44,373 nt of DNA from Chara braunii (Eukaryota > Streptophyta > Charophyceae > Charales > Characeae): assembly GCA_003427395.1 (NCBI GenBank), contig BFEA01000005.1, forward strand, positions 676,540 through 720,912, given 5' to 3'. Position 1 is the first letter of the stretch; each line of letters begins with the position of its first letter. Position numbers and translations under genes: made by a program. The notes under the pieces were generated by a model. It did no database searches. It worked only from the letters and a program-made list of their open reading frames with translations, and had not been told where the DNA came from. Positions 20,599-29,674 of the stretch are shown here, piece after piece.

Positions 20599-20752
20599 TG
20601 GTTCGAGCCGCTCCTCTGGCTCCTTCGCAATAGCTGTTTGGTGCTTCGCTGGATATGGTGGGGCAGTGATAACGCTTGTGCGTGGGAATAGTGGTGGCCC
20701 AGTGTCGTCTGGGCACGCCCGGAAGGCTATGTGGTGATATAGGGGTGCATGC
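20599..20752 (+). mobile_element. LTR-C element leader
   Basis: Homologous to 39745-39898: TGGTTCGAGCCGCTCC, GCTGGATATGGTGGGGCAGT, GATAACGCTT, GAAGGCTATGTGGTGA, GGGGTGCA. It diverges afterwards. There is no open frame of note. Confidence 0.75.
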
Positions 20753-21214
20753 TGGATGATGAGAGCTTGCTGACGTAGCAATTTAAGTCGAGGTGGAACT
20801 GCATTGTATTGTGGGTTGTGTCGAGGCATCGACCGGTCATCATAAATGCACGCCAGGTTACTGGTGAGAAATCTGTGGTTGGGGGCAGCATTATGAGGTA
20901 CGTTGCTCCTTACCTTATCTACCCTCTTCGTTACTTTTTGCCGTGAGGAAGTGAGTTTTGTCTTGATAGTCCTCTCATTGTGAGGTGTCGCGAGCGCTCA
21001 ACCTTGAGAGTCAACATTCTTCCGGGGGAGCAAGCTGGTGGGAGACGGGCGTTGCCTCTGAAGGGCCCTGGACGAAGCACTCGGGTCACAGTCACCATGC
21101 CAACCCGTTGGGATTAGTACACACATGCTTTGCCGCTTGTCCTTTGTTCTGCTTGTTGCACTGTAGAGGGAACATGGATTGACCAGTCCTATGCGAGACG
21201 TCTACCAGACTGTC
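20753..21214. other. No recognisable gene
   Basis: Unique-looking DNA leading to a second TATA-like site. Nothing recognisable. Confidence 0.5.
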
Positions 21215-21376
21215 TATAAATTATTTTTGGCGGGATCTAATATGAATACTGGTTGTGATCGTCGTCCTGTCTGTGACGTTAAATAATTCCTGAGGACCTT
21301 GGGGGTTGTCCGTAAACTGCCTCTTGATCAGCCAGATCAATCGGATGGAAGGCTCGTTGCACATGAGGATAAATAA
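21215..21376 (+). promoter_or_regulatory. LTR-like promoter and U5 segment, copy 2
   Basis: TATAAATTA at 21215 and the downstream blocks listed for 18785-18950 recur here (GGTTGTGATCGTCGTCC, TTCCTGAGGACC, CTCTTGATCAGCCAGATC). It abuts the inner end of the reversed LTR-A copy near 21380, so one element truncated or inserted into the other. Confidence 0.55.
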
Positions 21377-21410
21377 ATAAATTCACAAAGTCAAATTTTG
21401 TCTAACTCCC

Positions 21411-21600
21411 TGATTTAGTGAAAATTTGGGCAGCACCTCCCCTCGAAAAGTAGGCTTCCCAAATTTTAACTAAACCAGATATGAACTTTGGCAAAAGTCG
21501 AAGTTTGCAAAGACAAAATTTGACTAACTCTTTGGATTTGCATAAATTTGGGCAGCACTTCCCTTAGCGAAAGTAACTTTCCAAAATTTATACAAAGTCA
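21411..21600 (-). repeat. Two large nested hairpins (reverse of 11.2-11.5 kb units)
   Basis: TTTAGTGAAAATTTGGG (21414-21430) pairs with CCCAAATTTTAACTAAA (21458-21474) at 16 of 17 positions. TTTGCATAAATTTGG (21537-21551) pairs with CCAAAATTTATACAAA (21581-21596) with one indel. Both contain GGCAGCAC and are preceded by CTAACTC. Confidence 0.88.
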
Positions 21601-21929
21601 AGTATGAGAAAATAAACTTATCCCATAAAATGCAAAAATTGAACTAACTCTTATGAAAAACAAACTTAACTCAGAAAATGCAAGAATTCACCTAACCCCT
21701 ATAGCTCTGGTGCATGGTGAGCATCTAAAGCAACTACCTATCAAAGTTGACACTCATACTAAGTAGAGCTCTCACTCAATCTCATACAAGTCCATACCAC
21801 AATGGGTAAGCAACCCAAGTTGTTTTCTTATAGGATAGTTCATTGATCCTCCAGATGATTGTCCCTTTACCCATCTTACATATGGCATGACGCTAGACCA
21901 TTCAGCTTAGGAACAATGTCTATCATGCC

Positions 21930-22972
21930 CAGGGTTGTCGAGCCCCGGCCCCGGGGCCCCGNNNNNNNNNNNNNNNNNNNNNNNNNNNNNNNNNNNNNNN
22001 NNNNNNNNNNNNNNNNNNNNNNNNNNNNNNNNNNNNNNNNNNNNNNNNNNNNNNNNNNNNNNNNNNNNNNNNNNNNNNNNNNNNNNNNNNNNNNNNNNNN
22101 NNNNNNNNNNNNNNNNNNNNNNNNNNNNNNNNNNNNNNNNNNNNNNNNNNNNNNNNNNNNNNNNNNNNNNNNNNNNNNNNNNNNNNNNNNNNNNNNNNNN
22201 NNNNNNNNNNNNNNNNNNNNNNNNNNNNNNNNNNNNNNNNNNNNNNNNNNNNNNNNNNNNNNNNNNNNNNNNNNNNNNNNNNNNNNNNNNNNNNNNNNNN
22301 NNNNNNNNNNNNNNNNNNNNNNNNNNNNNNNNNNNNNNNNNNNNNNNNNNNNNNNNNNNNNNNNNNNNNNNNNNNNNNNNNNNNNNNNNNNNNNNNNNNN
22401 NNNNNNNNNNNNNNNNNNNNNNNNNNNNNNNNNNNNNNNNNNNNNNNNNNNNNNNNNNNNNNNNNNNNNNNNNNNNNNNNNNNNNNNNNNNNNNNNNNNN
22501 NNNNNNNNNNNNNNNNNNNNNNNNNNNNNNNNNNNNNNNNNNNNNNNNNNNNNNNNNNNNNNNNNNNNNNNNNNNNNNNNNNNNNNNNNNNNNNNNNNNN
22601 NNNNNNNNNNNNNNNNNNNNNNNNNNNNNNNNNNNNNNNNNNNNNNNNNNNNNNNNNNNNNNNNNNNNNNNNNNNNNNNNNNNNNNNNNNNNNNNNNNNN
22701 NNNNNNNNNNNNNNNNNNNNNNNNNNNNNNNNNNNNNNNNNNNNNNNNNNNNNNNNNNNNNNNNNNNNNNNNNNNNNNNNNNNNNNNNNNNNNNNNNNNN
22801 NTGTTGGGTGCGGGGGTGCGGGGTGCGGGGGTGTTGGGGGCGGGGGTGCGGGGTTGGGGCAGGGCCGGGGTTGATTTTGCGGGGGCGGGGGTCGGGTAGC
22901 CCCGCGGCGGGGGTCCGGGGTTGAAACCCCTACCCCGGCTTGGGCCCCGGGGATCCCCGCGTGACAACGCTG
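21930..22972. mobile_element. hAT-like non-autonomous element 1 (mostly N)
   Basis: The 8-bp duplication ATCATGCC flanks it at 21922-21929 and 22973-22980. The ends are inverted: CAGGGTTGTCGAGC at the left and, on the other strand, CAGCGTTGTCACGC at the right. An 8-bp duplication with CAGNG termini is typical of hAT transposons. The visible interior is extremely GC-rich, with a GGGGTGC-type minisatellite (22801-22860). No transposase is visible. The 840-base gap probably reflects unassembled repeats. Confidence 0.82.
21962..22801. other. Assembly gap (840 N)
   Basis: Run of N. Long open frames reported across it on either strand are meaningless. Confidence 1.
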
Positions 22973-23736
22973 ATCATGCCTTAGATTATACACGAACAGT
23001 TTGCACAACTACTTTCTCTTCATTGTGCATGTGACTAAGCCATTTAACTTAGAAACCCTGCTTAGTCGCCCTGAGCTGTTTAATATCCACCTGTCTTCAA
23101 AATATGGGTAGGGGACTGAGCCATTCAACTTAGAAACAATTATCAGTTTGTCCAGTTTACTTCCGATTATACTTTTTACTTTATCTCTCGTCTTAGTGAT
23201 TTGGCTTAAACTGAACCATAGCTAAGCCGGACCGGACCCCTGACCGAATCCAGGCCCCGGATCCGCACAGAATCCGGGCCCCCGAATCCGAAACTTCCGG
23301 GCCCTTTTCTGACTTCCGGAACACCGAAATTTTGTGCAGGATTTTGACCGGTCCGGATCCCCTTTCTGTATGCCCATCCGAATGTATCGTATTTTTCGAA
23401 AAAAAAACAACAACACGTACTTATATACATTACCTCGGTGTGTTGTCATATTCGCAATTACTCGAAAAAAGCATGACTGTCGGTGTGTGTGTAGGATGAG
23501 CAAAATTGAAATGTATCTTCAGCCAGAACATGGACATATACACTGCCACATTTTTTTTCTTTTTCTTTTCGTGTGTGCATTAACTGAGCAGCCTGCCAAT
23601 GTGCAAAATGAGAAGGAATCTTCCACAAGAACATAGGAAGATACACCGCGACCAACAGATATATTGAAAAGAAATCCCGATGTGAGTATGGACTAAGGTG
23701 TTGTCAGATGCAAATGTCCCCACGTGCGCGTGTGTT

Positions 23737-23740
<4 letters not shown>

Positions 23741-23767
<27 letters not shown>

Positions 23768-23906
23768 GATGACGACAACGACTATAACAGACATGACGAT
23801 GAAGACAACTATAACGGACATGACGACAACAACGACTATAACGGACATGACGACGACGACTATAACGGACATAACGACGACGACGACTATAACAGAAATG
23901 ACGACG

Positions 23907-23967
<61 letters not shown>

Positions 23968-24002
23968 GAGGAAGACGACGATGACTATAACGGACATGAC
24001 GA

Positions 24003-24034
<32 letters not shown>

Positions 24035-24182
24035 GAGGAGGAAAAGGAGGAGGAGGAGGAAGAGGAGGTGGAGTAGGAGGAGGAAGAGGAGGTGGAGTAG
24101 GAGGAGGAAGAGGAGGTGGAGTAGGAGGACGACCATAATAGAGAGCGGAGATGACGACCACACGAGAGATAGATAGATAGAT

Positions 24183-24242
<60 letters not shown>

Positions 24243-24245
24243 AGT
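23741..24245. repeat. Compound microsatellite and minisatellite block
   Basis: In order: (GA)n at 23749-23764; units of about 24-27 bp around GACGACNACGACTATAACGG; (GA)n at 23911-23964; (GA)n at 24008-24034; GGA-rich units; (GATA)n at 24168-24230; a final GA tract. The threonine/isoleucine-rich and leucine/serine-rich open frames here are products of these repeats. Confidence 0.95.
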
Positions 24246-24473
24246 CACTCGCGCTGCTTCACCCTGCTGCACGCGCCGCTCCACACGCTGGTCGCCGCAC
24301 AGCTGCTCGCTACTCCCTCACGCACACGTTGCCGCTACGGGAAGATGCCTTCAAAAAATGGTGCGGGGGAAGAACTGTTGCTTTCGAAACGTGGCGGCCG
24401 CGAACTGCCCCCCTACGATTACCCAAAAAAAAAAAAAACGAACCAAAGGCCCAAAAATTATGGCCCATTTTTT

Positions 24474-24517
24474 TTTGGGCGGCCCAGGGCGTGAAAAAAC
24501 GCCCTGGGCCGCCCAAA
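24474..24517. repeat. Perfect 19-bp-arm hairpin
   Basis: TTTGGGCGGCCCAGGGCGT (24474-24492) and its exact complement (24499-24517) enclose GAAAAA. It is the longest perfect short hairpin that I found in the window. Confidence 0.97.
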
Positions 24518-25580
24518 CAAATTTTGGCCGTTGACCTGGAGGCCCTCCATCCGGACCGGTTACCAAAAAGTGGTACCAGATCCCAGATCCCGGAGAGTCC
24601 GGATCCTTTTTCGGGGGTCCGGATCGTAGCCATGAAATGAACCATTCGGTTTGGAAACAATGTCCAGCTGCCTGTTCATATGCAGATATAGATAGAGTAT
24701 TTTCAATTATACTCTTTTGTGCTTAGTGTGTGGTTTCAGGCTCAACCATTCGGCTTGGAAACAATGCCTAGCCTTTCACCAAAATCCTTCCTCAGAATAA
24801 AACAAAAGATTGGACCATTCAACTTAATAACAATGTCCAATTTATCCCAAGTCACACAAAAGCATGAAGTTTGACCATTTAGGCCAACTTCTGTTAGAAA
24901 CCCCAAAGGAAACAGAGAGACTATAAGCCTTTCAACTTAGTAACAATGCTTGGTCTCGAAGATTAGCCAGGCAAGCCCTCTAAAAATAAACACAACAACC
25001 AGGTCATTCAGCTTGGAAACGATACCCGGTCCTTCATAAAATAAGCAAGAAACATATCTCTGGGCCATTCAAGTTAGAAACAATGCCCAACCTTTGGTTG
25101 ACCCGTTCAAGTGCATGCAAAACCACCTTCCTCCCACCTTCCCCCAGTTCATCCCTTAATCTGCTTTTAGTCAGAATAAAATGAAACTAATTTTTTACGC
25201 ATGCATCCCTTCCAGTTAATTTGATTTAGTTCTGAACGGAAAGCAAAAATCATAGGGGAACGCACGCATACACACCAAACAAACTAGAAGGATGTAGTCA
25301 AAATAGGGGTATAGTGGGTTCAAACAGGACAAAGGAGGTTACCTGACAATTCTCTGCCTCTAGAACCTCCTAGGTTTCGACAAAGCTCCCGCAATCGATG
25401 TGCCGAACCTCCCACATAGGCCTTGGCACGAATTACGGGTTGCAATCCCGCCTGCCGCCTTCCTCTCTGAACCAATAGACTAGACTGAGAGTAAGAAGGG
25501 TAAAGGAACATGAGAGGGCCTTGTTGCCTTGACGCGCCCGAGGGCTCCGCAGTGGCAGCCAAAAGTGCAGTTGAGATGGT

Positions 25581-26430
25581 TAAACCTAGTCAAAGCGCAG
25601 AGCCACGACCTTCTAACAGCCCTCCAAGTCGCAGGGATGACCCCTTCACAAAGTGTAATCACTCCCTCCTAGTTACAATGTCTTTCCCCCTAACTAAGAC
25701 CCCTGTGCGCAGCCTGGACAGGTTGTGTTCAAATAGAGCCCACCCCGTGTGCTCTATTCGAAACGTCAGCAGAACGTGGCCGAACACGGCAACCACTCAC
25801 AGCAGCAAGGCACCATGGCAGCGTACGGCCCCAAACGTCAATGCCACAACACTGCTCAACAAGAGTTATGGTACATCTCATAGCACGAGTGTACCATGGC
25901 GCTGCGGCGAAGCATGGTGAAGTACAACGAAGCGTAGTAAGAACACAGAGTGCGTACTGCAAAAACACAATGTGCGCATATCGGATGACCAGCCAATATG
26001 CAGTAAATTACAGGGCCGCTCAACAAGGCTTTGCAAATGGCGAGCTCAACAAGCCCAAAAAGTGAAAAAACGACTTTCAACGAACCGCAGCAGCTCGGAC
26101 TTAAACCGCTCGGTAGTTTGGATGGAGTTCAGTCAACCCAGCAAGACTAGAATCACACCAAAAAGTGCTTTAATCTTTGCGAACTACAGCTACCAGTCGT
26201 TTCTTCAGCAAAAACGCAGTGATCACCACCAACAAAATGGCGAGCAACATCGTAATCAAGAACCATTTTGTTGCTGACGAGGTCGAGGCCGCTGGTCCAA
26301 AAACGATTTTTCAGCAGGCCAACCTTTGCGGAGACGCTTACTCCACCAACTAAGAACGACCTTGCACCACTACCCATGGAATCAAGAAAAAACTCTCAAC
26401 TTGTCATCCCTTCCCATGCCTAGCTGCCAA
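25581..26430. other. No recognisable gene; contains second GGTACA hairpin
   Basis: ATGGTACA (25868-25875) and TGTACCAT (25890-25897) enclose the same TCTCATAGCACGAG loop as at 19758-19789. The preceding CTCAACAAG and CTCAAGAAG strings also agree, so both sit in copies of one repeat. Nothing else is recognisable. Confidence 0.7.
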
Positions 26431-27750
26431 GAATGGCCACATACCATGCTCGGCCGTCCGACAAGCATCGTCTTGCTTGTTCGGGGCTGCTCATCATCAG
26501 CGGTTGGGTAAGGTTTTCTTCGCCTCTCTCCAGTCTTTCTCCCGATTCGTCCACTTTTCGTCAATTCACTCTCTCCCTCGATGCATTTGACCGACCTTCT
26601 CGTCTAGATTCACTCTACTTTTCCCAACATGCAAAATGAAACTCGCACTAGAATATGGGCAGATACATCGCCAGATAGGCGTTCCCAACGTTCAGTCACT
26701 CACACGACCTCAGTTTCTCCGCGGTTAGCACTTCGGATTCTCTCTCTCTCTCCTTTATATCTTCTACTCTCTTTCCTCAATGTACTCTCTCCACCATTCT
26801 CGCAACTCTCATATCCTAGTTGCCTTTTCGACCCCTTACAACAGCGAAGCCTGCTACCATGGAGATATGCACCGTGGTAGGGAAATCAAGCGCCACCATC
26901 ACGGCGACAAGCCTCACTAGGAGCAAGCGCCGCATCAAGAGACATTGAAGCAATGAGCATTGAGGCCGCCAAGCATCAACGATCGAGACAACAACAATGA
27001 TCTCAGATGCAAGGGAACTGAACTCCGCGACCAGGAGCTCGCTCAGGCAACAATCCCGATTGTGGGTCCTAGTCCACTACTCACTGAATACACCAGATGA
27101 GAATGAATCTTCCACTAGAACATTCAAAGATAAGTATAAAAATTGCCTGCTGTTGTCCTCACTGGCTCCACTATGTTCTGCCCCTCTCAAGCGTGGTGGT
27201 TGAGAGTCCACCTTCCACTAGAACACTGCTGGGTGCATCTTCCGAAGCGACCCCCACGACGAGCAGGGTCAGGATCAGGATGACGAGCATCACCCGGGTC
27301 TCGATGATGACCACTAGCAGTAGTAGGCCGATCGCTGCACGTGGCAGTACGGTCACCATGATGATGGCGCAAACTCGAGCAACACCTAGATGGACACGGC
27401 GACCTCAACCACCACGAACGCGATAACGATTAGCACCAGGACGAAGATTGCGGCCGCTGCTACTATGGCGAGCACGACAAGAAGCGGGGAGATGAGTACT
27501 ATGAGGAATCGACCAACGAGCACCACGACAAATAAGCTCGGCCATGACCACGGGCCATAGGGACGACCCCAAGCTTGCCTCGGTCGGCCACTGCCATGGG
27601 CCTCGCTCTGCACTCCCGCTCTGTAAGCTTTGTAGCAGGCCTGCGCCTTCACGAGCACGGATGCACTCCGACAAGGTAAGCATATTCACTTTCCTCGACT
27701 TCCTTTTCTCCCATCGCCAAAACGCATCCTCACGTGCAGCCCTTGACTTC
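26431..27750. repeat. Gene-free DNA with recurring ~25-bp motif
   Basis: Motif copies lie at 27098-27123 and 27201-27225, with a weak one near 26634. AAG|GTAAG occurs near 27676, preceded by CTCCGACA as in the 2.7 kb region. From 27240 to 27520 the sequence is GACGA-rich with Arg/Thr-rich chance frames. I see no protein family. Confidence 0.5.
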
Positions 27751-27758
27751 ATGTCGAC

Positions 27759-28198
27759 CTACGTAGCACCGTGTTCGCGTTCGGAGGCGAACACGAACAT
27801 GTTCGCCTGAACGCGAACAAGCGCCCAAAACCCTCCGAACGCGAANGTGCCAAGTTTGTTATTAGAACTTAGTTTATACTTTATAGTAACTTTGTGCTAA
27901 GTTTGTTATTAGAACTCCAAACGACCACGCTGCCTCTCCAGCTGTCTCTTATACACATCTAGATGTGTATAAGAGACAGCAACAATACAAGCAATTTTTG
28001 CCTTGGAGTCATGTTCAAATTCGTAGCCAATCATGAGTTAAAAATCAAAAACCGAAAAATTAATTATTATTATTATTTATTTTTTTACCCAAAAAAAATT
28101 TATGTTCGCCCGAACATGTTCGTAAGCTATTCGCGCGAATGCGCGAACACGTTCGCCCGAACGTGAAGGGGCGCGAACACGTTCGGCGTGCTACGCAG
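27759..28198. mobile_element. hAT-like MITE 3, interrupted by an adapter artefact
   Basis: ATGTCGAC flanks it at 27751-27758 and 28199-28206. The ends are inverted: CTACGTAGCAC at the left and, on the other strand, CTGCGTAGCAC at the right (10 of 11). Subterminal GTTCGCG/CGCGAAC palindromes abound. TTCGCGTTCGGAGG (27774-27787) pairs perfectly with CCTCCGAACGCGAA (27832-27845) and encloses GGCGAAC...GTTCGCC. Without the artefact at 27847-27979 the element is about 306 bp. Confidence 0.8.
27847..27979. other. Chimeric mate-pair read built into the assembly
   Basis: A 95-bp block (27847-27941) identical to 35214-35308 is followed by the joined Nextera mosaic ends at 27942-27979 (CTGTCTCTTATACACATCT plus complement). 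A single N at 27846 marks the join. The block should be removed. Confidence 0.97.
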
Positions 28199-28249
28199 AT
28201 GTCGACTACTCTATTGACCCAACATGAGAACTAACCTCCCCATCGCATT

Positions 28250-29420
28250 CGCCCTGATTGAGAACCCCAATTTAGAATCTTACCTCGGTCGATTCCATCA
28301 AGAAACGATCGAGATTCACTTTCTTCACCCCCGTTTCTACTTCGATCAAGTTCGATGGAAGCGCATCACACCCATGTGCAACCTTGAACGCCCGTACTAA
28401 CCTATTTGTTAACCCATTCCAAAAACTAGCGCCGTAAATCAACTCGTGGGGTCCCAAAACCTTAGTTTCATATCTTTGTTCGGCCCCTTTCGTTAAGAAT
28501 CAGGCAAACTATGCGCCTTTTTCCCCGTTATACCCATCTCTCCTTCTGTCTCCACCATCTTCTTTGTTGCACGTATCTAGCGCGGATCCGCGCCAGATTC
28601 ATTCCTTCCTTCAATGCCTCGCGCCCCGACTGTGCCAACAGCGCGCTAACCCAGACACCACTAGACGGTGGTCATGGAAGTCAAAATCCGCCAAGGAAAG
28701 TGTAGCAACTCACTTGCCGAATCATTCAGCCCCGACAATGGACGGCGCTAGAGCGCACGACCTATGCTCGGACGTCGGGGCAACTCCGACGCCGCAACAA
28801 GCAGGAGGGCGCGGGGCCTGCTATGTGAGCCCAGGTGAGGAGGGTCCTAGTGCAGATTTTGGTGGTAGCAGCAAATATTCAAATGGGAACTTTGAAAGCC
28901 GAAGTGGAGAAGGGTTCCATGTGAACCGCGGTGCAGCTAGCATCGCTGCGGGCCTCCCGACAGTGACCTGGGCCGCCTTTGAAGGCCGAAGTGGAGAAGT
29001 GTCCCATGTGAACAGCTCCGGCCTGGTGACCCTTAGCCCCTGCCCTAGGCATAGTTCACCATCTTGTGGGTCTCGGCGGGCATGCTCACACTCAAACCTC
29101 TCACAACAGATATCGGGTGACAGTCAGTGCACCCGCAAAGGCTGGCCCCACCACTCAGGCCCCTCTCGCGCCCTGGCCAAATGCACCCACCGACTCTCAT
29201 GCACGTTGACCCCCTCGATCTGTGTTTCAACGCGGGTAGGATAGAGGAATTTTGCCAGCGCCCCGATCATGCAGGAGTTCCGATGGGCCTGCAAAAAGAG
29301 GCGCATGCTCAAGGTCCTCGACTGCCGGGTCGGCCACCCATGTCCGGCAATGTAGGAACTAAGCCACGCCCGTCGGTCTCGACGTCGGCCTCGGAACCGG
29401 TCATCAATCAAAGGCAATAA
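28250..29420 (+). repeat. Dispersed repeat R, plus copy
   Basis: Inverted homologue of 6722-8150. It includes an internal direct repeat: TTTGAAAGCCGAAGTGGAGA at 28891 and TTTGAAGGCCGAAGTGGAGA at 28978, each followed by CCATGTGAAC, 87 bp apart. The 226-codon frame at 28564-29244 is the longest non-transposon open frame free of Ns, but it has no domain and is not frame-conserved in the other copy. Confidence 0.65.
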
Positions 29421-29646
29421 AATAAAAGTAAAAATAAAAATAAAAATAAGACGAGAAACAAAAAGATAAACGGGAAGGGGCCGTTGTTGCTGGCCTTCGA
29501 CGCCGCGCATCCTCAGGCTGGGCATGGTTGCACCTCGCCGTCGATCCACCGCGCGCGCCGCTCACCCGGGTGAGGACTCAACTCTCACCCTCAAGCGCGC
29601 CGTCAACTTCGGACGAGGTCGTACCGGCGTGACTTGCAAAAAGCAC

Positions 29647-29674
29647 GCCAAATACCCTTGTAAGGGTATTTGGC
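29647..29674. repeat. 13-bp-arm palindrome with AATACCCTT core
   Basis: GCCAAATACCCTT and AAGGGTATTTGGC pair perfectly around GT. The core matches the palindrome at the inner end of the long inverted-repeat element (6065-6082). It lies just upstream of the chromovirus fragment and may be the footprint of a related element. Confidence 0.9.

Larger units (their letters stand above)
23220..24637. mobile_element. hAT-like insertion 2, packed with microsatellites
   Basis: TGAACCAT at 23212-23219 recurs at 24638-24645, an 8-bp duplication. Removing the insert restores a conserved-loop hairpin of the surrounding array. Both ends are GC-rich with inverted CCGGACC/GGTCCGG elements near the termini, although exact terminal repeats are weak. 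The interior holds one copy of the ~25-bp motif (23609-23634), GA blocks, a GACGACNNCGACTATAACG minisatellite (about 23768-23900 and 23975-24000), a GGAGGAGGAAGAGGAGGTGG array (24035-24130), a GATA array (24168-24230), and a 19-bp-arm palindrome at 24474-24517. No coding sequence. Confidence 0.65.
21884..25089 (-). repeat. Conserved-loop, variable-stem hairpin array (copy B)
   Basis: Nine hairpins have a loop of exactly 19 nt close to CATTCAACTTAGAAACAAT. Stems: TAGAC/GTCTA at 21894-21922 extended by GGCATGA/TCATGCC; GACTAAGC/GCTTAGTC at 23033-23067; ACTGA/TCAGT at 23115-23147; TGAAC/GTCCA with one mismatch at 24638-24666; AGGCT/AGCCT at 24738-24774; ATTGGAC/GTCCAAT at 24809-24841; AAGC/GCTT at 24925-24951; ACCAGGT/ACCCGGT with one mismatch at 24998-25030; TGGGC/GCCCA at 25061-25089. 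Two were hit by hAT-like insertions. Confidence 0.9.
21380..25580 (-). mobile_element. LTR family A, reverse copy split by two insertions
   Basis: Reverse-complement homologue of 9716-11517. Subtracting the insertions at 21930-22972 and 23220-24637 with one target duplication each leaves about 1.7 kb, close to the 1.8 kb of the intact copy. Landmarks occur in the expected reversed order: nested hairpins (21411-21600), a CTAAAGCAACTACCTATCAA region (about 21725-21745), the conserved-loop hairpins (21884-25089), the polypyrimidine block (about 25125), and GTTGCAATCCCGCCTGCCG (about 25440). The last nested-hairpin unit and the CA end are missing. Confidence 0.8.

Noticed and set aside
21859-23008. 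Four open frames of 329-363 codons around 22 kb
   Set aside because: Almost all of their length is the N gap; the readable ends are GC-rich minisatellite.
23693-24284. Thr/Ile-, Leu/Val- and Ser/Leu-rich frames
   Set aside because: They translate microsatellites and minisatellites.
10259-25089. Conserved-loop hairpins considered as hammerhead ribozymes or integron attC sites
   Set aside because: No CTGATGA...GAAA hammerhead core, and attC-type R boxes and integrase are absent.
27963-28166. Small frame starting MCIRDS
   Set aside because: It starts in the adapter at 27942-27979.
28564-29244. 226-codon frame as a host gene
   Set aside because: No domain, compositionally odd, contains a duplicated block, and the homologous copy at 6.7-8.2 kb does not keep the frame.
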